From: Firmicutes bacterium CAG:194
Lineage (GTDB): Bacteria > Bacillota > Clostridia > Lachnospirales > Lachnospiraceae
DNA length: 5,854 nt
Assembly: GCA_000432915.1 (NCBI GenBank)
Contig: HF995252.1
Coordinates: 1 to 5,854 of the forward strand
Direction of reading: 5' to 3'
Position 1 is the first letter of the stretch, and each line of letters opens with the position of its first letter. Of the stretch, positions 1 to 4,807 are shown in pieces. A program made the position numbers and the translations under genes. Below the pieces are notes generated by a model. That model searched no databases. It saw only the letters and a program-made list of their open reading frames with translations, and was not told the origin of the DNA.

Positions 1-51
1 AATCCGCGCTGCGCGCTTTGCATCCTGCTACGCAGGATATTCGTTCGCTAA
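1..51. other. G+C-rich palindromic stretch; possible end of an upstream gene or an intergenic repeat
   Basis: This stretch holds two tandem palindromes. The first is CGCGC-T-GCGCG at 5-15. The second is a 7-bp stem ATCCTGC/GCAGGAT (22-28 with 32-38) around a 3-nt loop. Frame 1 stays open from base 1 to a TAA at 49-51 (reading ...CILLRRIFVR-stop) just before the terminator at 53-105. It could therefore be the last 16 codons of a truncated upstream gene. The Arg/Cys-rich reading and the stacked palindromes fit an intergenic repeat equally well. The sequence to the left of the window is needed to decide. Confidence 0.3.
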
Positions 52-52
52 T

Positions 53-105
53 AACGCAAGAAAAACAAATGCCAGCTCTGCTGGCGCTTGTTTTTCTTTT
101 GCGTT
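53..105. terminator. Long, nearly bidirectional rho-independent terminator
   Basis: The left arm 53-68 (AACGCAAGAAAAACAA) pairs with the right arm 88-105 (TTGTTTTTCTTTTGCGTT) with a 2-nt bulge. An inner GCCAGC/GCTGGC stem (71-76 with 80-85) closes on the loop TCT. The T-rich run on the right and the A-rich run on the left mean the hairpin could end transcription from either direction. It most likely closes a gene lying left of the window and insulates the ilvE unit. Confidence 0.75.
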
Positions 106-133
106 CATTACATTATATCATAACACGGGGCTA

Positions 134-158
134 TGTTCTATATAAAATAGTGTTCTAT
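134..158. repeat. Direct repeat TGTTCTAT upstream of the ilvE promoter
   Basis: TGTTCTAT occurs at 134-141 and again at 151-158, 17 bp start to start, and the second copy ends 9 bp before the -35 box of the ilvE promoter. Short inverted pieces (CTAT 138-141 with ATAG 147-150, and ATAG 147-150 with CTAT 155-158) are interleaved. The position suits an activator or upstream regulator site. No known operator consensus was recognised, and the region is AT-rich enough for chance to be possible. Confidence 0.3.
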
Positions 159-167
159 CTGAAATGG

Positions 168-197
168 TTGACAGTATAAAAAAAGCAGTGGTAAACT
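168..197 (+). promoter_or_regulatory. Promoter of ilvE (SigA-type, extended -10)
   Basis: A perfect -35 TTGACA lies at 168-173. After an 18-bp spacer comes TAAACT at 192-197, a 4-of-6 match to TATAAT, preceded by TGG at 189-191, which gives an extended -10. The predicted transcript starts near 204, leaving a leader of about 65 nt. The leader contains short possible stems (GGCG 210-213 with CGCC 221-224; GCAGT 228-232 with ACTGC 244-248). It has no T-box consensus and no run of Ile, Leu or Val codons. Confidence 0.7.
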
Positions 198-268
198 GTA
201 TTGGTAAAGGGCGGAGATATCGCCATGGCAGTGCCGTGTGGTGACTGCAGAGGAAAGGAAGCGTACTT

Positions 269-1294
269 ATGGAAAAGAAAAATATCGATTGGTCAAATCT
301 CGGATTCGGTTATGTACAGACAGACAAGAGATTTGTGGCAAACTTTAAAGACGGTGCATGGGATGAAGGTACATTAACAGAGGATCCCAATATCGTGCTG
401 AATGAGTGTGCAGGTGTTCTGCAGTATGCACAGACAGTATTTGAAGGTATGAAGGCTTATACGACAGAAGATGGAAGAATCGTTACATTCCGTCCTGACT
501 TAAACGCAGCCCGTATGGCAGATTCCGCAAGAAGATTGGAAATGCCTGTATATCCGGAAGATAAATTCGTAGAAGCAATTGTAAAGACAGTAAAGGCAAA
601 TGAAGCATATGTACCGCCTTACGGATCAGGTGCAACGCTTTATGTCCGTCCATATATGTTCGGCAGTAACCCGGTTATCGGTGTAAAACCTGCTGATGAA
701 TATCAGTTCAGAATATTAACAACTCCTGTTGGACCTTATTTTAAGGGCGGTGTAAAGCCTCTGACAATTAAGATAAGTGATTTCGACCGTGCAGCACCAC
801 ATGGTACAGGTCATATCAAAGCAGGTCTTAACTATGCAATGAGCTTACATGCGATCGTAACGGCACATCAGGAAGGCTATGATGAAAATATGTATCTTGA
901 TGCAGCTACCAGAACAAAAGTAGAAGAGACAGGCGGTGCTAACTTTATTTTCGTGACAAAAGACAACAAGGTTGTTACACCGAAGTCAAGCAGCATCCTG
1001 CCATCTATCACACGTCGTTCTCTGATGTATGTTGCAAAAGAGTATCTCGGATTAGAGGCAGAAGAAAGAGAAATCCATCTGGATGAAGTAAAGGATTTCG
1101 CAGAATGTGGTCTTTGCGGTACAGCAGCAGTTATCTCACCGGTTGGTAAGATTGTTGATCATGGTAAAGAAATCTGCTTCCCAAGCGGTATGGAAAAGAT
1201 GGGTCCTGTTACACAAAAATTATACGACACACTGACAGGTATCCAGATGGGCAGAATCGAAGCACCGGAAGGATGGTTAAAGGTAATCGAATAA
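269..1294 (+). CDS. ilvE: Branched-chain-amino-acid aminotransferase
   Basis: This PLP enzyme of fold-type IV exchanges the amino group between glutamate and the 2-oxo acids of valine, leucine and isoleucine in the cytosol. It carries out the last step of their synthesis and the first step of their breakdown. The protein has 341 residues, usual for the longer (IlvE type II) subgroup. The Schiff-base lysine is K184, in GTGHIKAGLNYA. E220, in EETGGAN, is the expected contact to the pyridine nitrogen. Other family segments are FEGMKAY (58-64), YVRPYMFGS (125-133) and GTAAVISPVG (284-293). C280-G-L-C283 sits just before the last of these. The ATG at 269 follows AGGAAAGGAA (251-260) with 8 nt spacing, and MEKKNIDW fits the N-terminus I recall for Clostridia homologues. 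It has its own promoter and terminator, so it is probably monocistronic. Identity is very secure; regulation is not evident. Confidence 0.95.
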   Translation: MEKKNIDWSNLGFGYVQTDKRFVANFKDGAWDEGTLTEDPNIVLNECAGVLQYAQTVFEGMKAYTTEDGRIVTFRPDLNAARMADSARRLEMPVYPEDKFVEAIVKTVKANEAYVPPYGSGATLYVRPYMFGSNPVIGVKPADEYQFRILTTPVGPYFKGGVKPLTIKISDFDRAAPHGTGHIKAGLNYAMSLHAIVTAHQEGYDENMYLDAATRTKVEETGGANFIFVTKDNKVVTPKSSSILPSITRRSLMYVAKEYLGLEAEEREIHLDEVKDFAECGLCGTAAVISPVGKIVDHGKEICFPSGMEKMGPVTQKLYDTLTGIQMGRIEAPEGWLKVIE

Positions 1295-1332
1295 ACCGGT
1301 CTGTTTTGGAAAATAAAATACAAAGAAAAATG

Positions 1333-1366
1333 AGGAACCTTTGGCACCTGCGCCAAAGGTTCTTTT
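1333..1366 (+). terminator. Rho-independent terminator of ilvE
   Basis: A perfect 11-bp stem GAACCTTTGGC/GCCAAAGGTTC (1335-1345 with 1352-1362) encloses a 6-nt loop and runs into TTTT at 1363-1366. It lies about 40 nt after the ilvE stop codon. The T run is short, but the stem is strong. The segment TTCTTTTGCGTT at its end (1360-1371) is identical to the end of the terminator at 53-105. Confidence 0.85.
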
Positions 1367-1395
1367 GCGTTATGAAAAAAATATCTGATATCCTC

Positions 1396-1423
1396 TTGAC
1401 AATTCGGAAAATTATTGTATGAT
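1396..1423 (+). promoter_or_regulatory. Promoter of the GntR-ABC operon
   Basis: A perfect -35 TTGACA (1396-1401) is separated by 16 bp from TATGAT (1418-1423), a 5-of-6 match to the -10 consensus. Transcription should start near 1430, inside the dyad at 1412-1447, giving a leader of about 40 nt. A promoter this close to consensus, overlaid by a palindrome, is what one expects for a unit held off by a repressor. Confidence 0.8.
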
Positions 1424-1447
1424 TGCATTATATCAATAGTACAATAA
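1412..1447. promoter_or_regulatory. Putative operator for the GntR/YtrA-type repressor
   Basis: A perfect 8-bp inverted repeat, TTATTGTA (1412-1419) and TACAATAA (1440-1447), is separated by 20 nt. A nested pair, ATTG (1422-1425) and CAAT (1434-1437), shares exactly the same centre (between 1429 and 1430). The dyad covers the -10 box and the likely start site. The inner edges GTA...TAC fit the GT-N-AC pattern of GntR-family operators, and YtrA-subfamily operators are known for a longer spacing. Binding by the adjacent regulator is an inference. Confidence 0.65.
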
Positions 1448-1469
1448 GACAAAGAAAGGAGAATGCAAT

Positions 1470-1847
1470 ATGGCATGGAAACTGGATAATGACAGGCCAA
1501 TCTATGCACAAATTGTGGAGAAGATCAAACTCAGGATCATATCAGGCTTTTATCAGCCGGGCAGTAAGCTGCCGAGTGTGAGAGATCTTGCCTTGGAAGC
1601 CGGTGTAAATCCTAACACAATGCAAAAAGCATTTGCGGAGTTGAAAAACAGTGGACTTCTGATTACAATGCGGACAAGCGGCAGGATGGTGACGGAAGAT
1701 GAGGAGAGGATCAGTATGGTAAGAGAAACGATCGCACAGGAAAAGATAGATGCATTTTTGCAGGATACGAGGGAGCTGGGCTTTGGTCCGGAACAGTCAT
1801 TTCTGCTGATCAAAAATAGTGTAGAGCAAAAGAGGGAGGAAGAGTAA
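1470..1847 (+). CDS. GntR-family transcriptional regulator, YtrA subfamily
   Basis: This is a 125-residue DNA-binding protein, likely a dimeric repressor of its own operon. Residues 9-75 form the GntR winged helix: RPIYAQIVEKIKLRIISG leads into the family hallmark PGSKLPSVRDLA (30-41), the recognition helix region NPNTMQKAFAELKNSGLL (47-64), and the wing TMRTSGRMV. Only about 50 residues follow, predicted helical (MVRETIAQEKIDAFLQDTRELGF). They are too short for a FadR, HutC or MocR effector domain and match the small dimerisation tail of the YtrA type (about 120-130 residues). The start ATG follows AAAGGAGA (1455-1462) at 7 nt spacing. The stop overlaps the ATPase start by 1 nt (TAATG), so the two are translationally coupled. 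With no ligand pocket, how it senses its inducer is unclear. Subfamily assignment is confident; the signal is unknown. Confidence 0.92.
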   Translation: MAWKLDNDRPIYAQIVEKIKLRIISGFYQPGSKLPSVRDLALEAGVNPNTMQKAFAELKNSGLLITMRTSGRMVTEDEERISMVRETIAQEKIDAFLQDTRELGFGPEQSFLLIKNSVEQKREEE

Positions 1848-2551
1848 TGAGTGCTTTAGTACAATGCATGAATCTGACAAAATGCTATGTAAAAGGAAAG
1901 GCTCCGGCAGTATCAGACCTGAATCTGACGATTGAAAGAGGTCATATCGTAGGGCTGCTTGGACCCAACGGAAGTGGTAAAACAACGCTGATCAAAATGA
2001 TGAATGGGCTTTTGAAGCCGACAGACGGTGTGGTGCTGATCGGAGGATCAGAGCCGGGCGTAGAGACAAAAAAGCATGTTTCTTATCTGCCGGAACGGAC
2101 ATATCTGGAGGCGCAGAGAACAGTGGAAGATCTGGTGGATTTTTTTGCTGATTTCTATGAGGATTTCAAAACAGACAGAGCGTATGAGATGCTGCAATCT
2201 TTAAATATCCAGCCGGGCGACAGGTTAAAAACGCTGTCAAAAGGTACCAAGGAAAAGATCCAGCTGATTCTTGTGATGAGCAGGGATGCGGATCTGTATA
2301 TTCTGGATGAACCGATCGCAGGCGTAGACCCTGCAGCAAGAGATTACATTATGAAGACTATTTTGAATAATTATAATCCGGAAGCATCCCTGATCATCAG
2401 TACACATCTGATCTCCGATATTGAGAGTATTCTGGATGATGTGATCTTTATCAAAAACGGTCAGCTTGTTCTGCAGGCTTCTGTGGACGAGATCAGAGAA
2501 AAACAGGGTAAAACGGTTGATGCATATTTCAGGGAGGTGTTTGCATGTTAA
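1847..2551 (+). CDS. ABC transporter ATP-binding protein (YtrB-like)
   Basis: This 234-residue single nucleotide-binding domain should drive the membrane protein encoded next. Visible motifs in order are Walker A GPNGSGKT (39-46), a Q-loop region SYLPERTYLE (79-88) in which E83 stands where most ABC proteins have Gln, a degenerate signature LSKGTKEK (130-137) in place of LSGGQ, Walker B LYILDEP (150-156) with catalytic E155, D-loop AGVDP (158-162) and switch H187 in STHL. The altered Q-loop and signature are, to my knowledge, normal for this GntR-linked transporter group, so the protein is probably active. The start ATG follows GGGAGGA (1834-1840) and overlaps the regulator stop by 1 nt. The 3' end overlaps the permease by 7 nt. 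The substrate is not deducible. B. subtilis YtrB relatives belong to a system induced by cell-wall antibiotics, which makes an envelope-stress role a reasonable guess only. Confidence 0.93.
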   Translation: MSALVQCMNLTKCYVKGKAPAVSDLNLTIERGHIVGLLGPNGSGKTTLIKMMNGLLKPTDGVVLIGGSEPGVETKKHVSYLPERTYLEAQRTVEDLVDFFADFYEDFKTDRAYEMLQSLNIQPGDRLKTLSKGTKEKIQLILVMSRDADLYILDEPIAGVDPAARDYIMKTILNNYNPEASLIISTHLISDIESILDDVIFIKNGQLVLQASVDEIREKQGKTVDAYFREVFAC

Positions 2552-3354
2552 AGAAATTATTTGTACATGAATGGAAAGACTGCTGGCGTCTGGTCGGGCT
2601 TATGAATCTGATCGTAATCGGACTGACATTGATCGGAACAGTTGTTATGCAGAGTGATACATGGAGTTTTGCATCTGAAAATGCAGTAATACGGCTGACA
2701 ATGACCTTGTATGTCATGGCTTACATAGCATCGATAGTAGCTCTCAGTCTGGTAACGGTATTTTTCTTTTATAACAGATTTTATAAGAATCTTTATACGG
2801 ATCAGGGGTATCTGATGCATACGCTTCCGGTTACACAGCATGAACTGATCTGGTCAAAAACATTTGTTGCACTGATCTGGCAGCTGATCGGCGGACTGGT
2901 CATGGCAATTTCCATCTTCAGCTTCTTCTTCAGCATGCTTGATCCCGCAGATAAGAAGAACTTTTGGAGTGATATGTTTGAGGGATTGTCAGAAATCCCG
3001 TGGACTCCGAGTGTTGCAGTGATTATCATCCTTTTTGTACTGATCGCAATTGTATCTATGTTTATGAACGTTTTTATGGGATACGCGGCAATTAGTATAG
3101 GACAACTTTTCAAGAAGCAGAGGCTGCTTGGGGCGATTGGTATTTATATCGGACTTTATATGCTTCTGCAGATGGTATCTTCCTATTCAATGGTTTTTGT
3201 GAATTTTATTTCCATAGACACTTATTCCTATGAAAAGATGATACAGACGATACTGACACTCCTGCTTGTGGTTCTTTTGGTGGAAACAGCCGCAACGACA
3301 GCGTTCTACTTTATCAGTGCACATATCATGAAGAATCAGTTGAATTTGGAATAA
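2545..3354 (+). CDS. ABC transporter permease, six transmembrane helices (ABC-2-like)
   Basis: This is a 269-residue integral membrane partner of the preceding ATPase. Hydrophobic helices lie near residues 16-36, 53-76, 104-130, 155-183, 195-221 and 232-257. The short N-terminus LKKLFVHEWKDCWR resembles the cytosolic coupling segment of ABC-2 exporters. After helix 2 comes the loop FYNRFYKNLYTDQGYLMHTLPV (75-96). Its NLYTDQGYL..TLP pattern recurs, from memory, in Clostridia ABC permeases of this GntR-linked type. The start ATG at 2545 is 7 nt from a near-perfect Shine-Dalgarno AGGGAGGTG (2531-2539) inside the ATPase gene and overlaps its end by 7 nt. With one ATPase and one permease, the working unit is probably a homodimer of each. 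The direction is probably export, the substrate unknown. A terminator follows the stop codon after 14 nt. Confidence 0.88.
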   Translation: MLKKLFVHEWKDCWRLVGLMNLIVIGLTLIGTVVMQSDTWSFASENAVIRLTMTLYVMAYIASIVALSLVTVFFFYNRFYKNLYTDQGYLMHTLPVTQHELIWSKTFVALIWQLIGGLVMAISIFSFFFSMLDPADKKNFWSDMFEGLSEIPWTPSVAVIIILFVLIAIVSMFMNVFMGYAAISIGQLFKKQRLLGAIGIYIGLYMLLQMVSSYSMVFVNFISIDTYSYEKMIQTILTLLLVVLLVETAATTAFYFISAHIMKNQLNLE

Positions 3355-3368
3355 TGTAGCAGATAAGA

Positions 3369-3409
3369 AAGCCTTTGCATAAAATAAGAAAAAATGCAGA
3401 GGTTTTTTT
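3369..3409 (+). terminator. Rho-independent terminator of the GntR-ABC operon
   Basis: The stem CCTTTGCAT/ATGCAGAGG (3372-3380 with 3394-3402) has one G-U pair and a 13-nt A-rich loop, and runs into seven T (3403-3409). It lies 15 nt after the permease stop and touches the first ATG (3410) of the next reading frame. The large loop and moderate stem suggest incomplete termination, which could let some transcripts continue into the downstream gene. Confidence 0.75.
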
Positions 3410-3419
3410 ATGCCCGAAA

Positions 3420-3430
3420 AGAAGGAAGGA
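3420..3430 (+). promoter_or_regulatory. Ribosome binding site that favours the ATG at 3434
   Basis: The purine run AGAAGGAAGGA ends 3 nt before the ATG at 3434, so its AGAAGGA part sits 7 nt and its AAGGAAGG part 4 nt from the start. The earlier in-frame ATG at 3410 abuts the terminator T-tract and has only AGAGG (3398-3402), which is buried in the terminator stem. The start at 3434 is therefore preferred; an ATG at 3443 is too far from the site. Confidence 0.6.
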
Positions 3431-3433
3431 CCT

Positions 3434-4669
3434 ATGCAGGATATGATAGACAGAGGTAATCTGTCACTGCAGGTAACAAGCACGATCGGACTTTTGCCGG
3501 TTGAAAATGCAAGGGTCAGTATCTCTTATACAGGTGAGGACAGTGTGGTAGAGGAAATTACAACGGACAACAGCGGACGGACAGAAGCCGTTTCTCTGCC
3601 TGCACCGCCGCTGGAATGGAGTCTGGATGCAGAGCAGACAAACCGCCCTTATGCAGAACTGAATCTGCAGATCACAGCACCCGGTTATCAGCCGGTAACG
3701 ATAGAAGGCAGTGAACTTCTGGCAGATGCAACTGCACTGCAGCAGGTGAGAATGGAACCGACGGAAGAGATGCAGCAGACAGAAGATATCGTGATCCCGG
3801 ATCATACATTATATGGAGAATATCCGCCCAAGATCCCGGAGGAAGAGATCAAACCGATGGCGGAAACAGGAGAGATCGTATTATCCAAAGTTGTGATCCC
3901 GGAATACGTTGTGGTACATGACGGACCACCGACGGACAGCCGCGCAACAAACTATTATGTGAAATATAAAGATTACATTAAAAATGTGGTGTCTTCCGAG
4001 ATTTATGCGACATGGCCGGAGGCGACGATCTACGCCAATACGCTCTGTATCCTGTCGTTTACCTTAAACAGGGTTTTTACAGAGTGGTACAGAAACAAAG
4101 GGTACGATTTTACGATCACAAGCTCAACCGCATTTGACCAGAAATGGGTTTATGGAAGAAATATATATGAGAATGTAGACAGGATCGTGGACTCTGTTTT
4201 TGCAAATTACTTATCCAGACCGGGTGTAAAACAACCGATTTTTACTTCCTATTGTGACGGAAAACGCACAACCTGTAACGGACTGAAGCAATGGGGCAGT
4301 AAGTATCTGGGCGACGAAGGTTATTCTGCCATTGAGATCATCCGCTATTATTATGGGGAAGATATGTATATCAATACATCCGAAACGATTGCCGGTGTCC
4401 CGTATTCCTGGCCGGGGTATGATCTGACAATCGGTTCTTCCGGGGAAAAGGTAAGACAGCTGCAGCGGCAGCTGAACCGGATCGCTCAGAACTATCCGGC
4501 GATTCCCAAGATCGATGTAGATGGTATCTATGGCCCCAAAACGGTGGAAGCGGTCCGAACTTTCCAGAACATTTTTGATCTGCCAAAGACAGGTGTGACG
4601 GATTATGCCACCTGGTATGAAATATCGAATATCTATGTGGGCGTGACGCGGATCGCGGAATCGGTCTGA
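3434..4669 (+). CDS. Peptidoglycan-binding protein with CnaB-like and SpoIID/LytB-like domains
   Basis: The preferred start gives 411 residues; the upstream ATG at 3410 would add 8. Three parts are visible. Residues 8-108 form a beta-rich CnaB/transthyretin-like domain (PVENARVSISYTG, then TTDNSGRTEAVSLPAPP, then ITAPGYQPVTI). An acidic, Pro-rich linker follows. Residues 150-310 resemble SpoIID/LytB: DYIKNVVSSEIYATWPEA, where E189 aligns with the catalytic Glu of SpoIID lytic transglycosylase, then GYDFTITSSTAFDQKWVYG, and SYCDGKRTTCNG with C274 and C281 where SpoIID proteins carry a Cys/Gly-rich, sometimes zinc-binding loop. Residues 330-402 are a PG_binding_1 domain (GSSGEKVRQLQRQLN, DVDGIYGPKTVEAVRTFQ, TGVTDYATW). 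No signal peptide or membrane helix is seen, which is odd for a wall-active protein. It is a likely cell-wall or spore-cortex protein; catalysis is unproven. The gene follows a terminator, with no clear promoter of its own. Confidence 0.75.
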   Translation: MQDMIDRGNLSLQVTSTIGLLPVENARVSISYTGEDSVVEEITTDNSGRTEAVSLPAPPLEWSLDAEQTNRPYAELNLQITAPGYQPVTIEGSELLADATALQQVRMEPTEEMQQTEDIVIPDHTLYGEYPPKIPEEEIKPMAETGEIVLSKVVIPEYVVVHDGPPTDSRATNYYVKYKDYIKNVVSSEIYATWPEATIYANTLCILSFTLNRVFTEWYRNKGYDFTITSSTAFDQKWVYGRNIYENVDRIVDSVFANYLSRPGVKQPIFTSYCDGKRTTCNGLKQWGSKYLGDEGYSAIEIIRYYYGEDMYINTSETIAGVPYSWPGYDLTIGSSGEKVRQLQRQLNRIAQNYPAIPKIDVDGIYGPKTVEAVRTFQNIFDLPKTGVTDYATWYEISNIYVGVTRIAESV

Positions 4670-4700
4670 CAGATACGGATGCGGGATGCGCTCTGATCGG

Positions 4701-4748
4701 CAGCTGTCAAATGCACCGCATAAGTGCGTGCATTTGACGCTGTTTTTT
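4701..4748 (+). terminator. Strong rho-independent terminator after the peptidoglycan-binding gene
   Basis: The left arm 4701-4720 pairs with 4725-4742. CAGC and GTCAAATGCA pair with TGCATTTGACGCTG (one bulged T at 4705), and CGCA pairs with TGCG (one bulged C at 4716), closing on the loop TAAG. Six T follow at 4743-4748, then GCG. It starts 31 nt after the stop codon and is the most stable hairpin in the window. Confidence 0.88.
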
Positions 4749-4769
4749 GCGGTTATTATATGGTATAAT
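4741..4769 (+). promoter_or_regulatory. Promoter of the DUF5717-like gene (extended -10)
   Basis: A perfect TATAAT (4764-4769) is preceded by TGG (4761-4763), giving an extended -10. The best-spaced -35 is the weak TGTTTT at 4741-4746, with a 17-bp spacer, which lies in the base of the preceding terminator and its T-tract. TTGACG at 4734-4739 is a better hexamer but would need a 24-bp spacer. The transcript should begin near 4776, about 32 nt before the GTG start. Confidence 0.65.
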
Positions 4770-4807
4770 GAGCCTGAAATACAACACGATCGAAAGGAAG
4801 GGCTTCT

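Noticed and set aside
198..268. T-box riboswitch in the ilvE leader
   Set aside because: The leader is only about 65 nt, and the AGGGTGGNACCGCG-type T-box sequence and antiterminator are absent.
225..374. Possible leader-peptide ORF starting at ATG 225 in the ilvE 5' region
   Set aside because: It is out of frame with and runs into ilvE, has only a weak ribosome site, and lacks the run of Ile, Leu or Val codons expected for attenuation.
1159..1509. 116-residue minus-strand open frame spanning the ilvE end and the GntR start
   Set aside because: It overlaps two well-supported genes plus the terminator, promoter and operator between them, and shows no family motif.
3410..3433. Upstream ATG (3410) as start of the peptidoglycan-binding gene
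   Set aside because: It directly abuts the terminator T-tract, its only upstream purine run is in the terminator stem, and a much better ribosome site serves ATG 3434. It remains the alternative.
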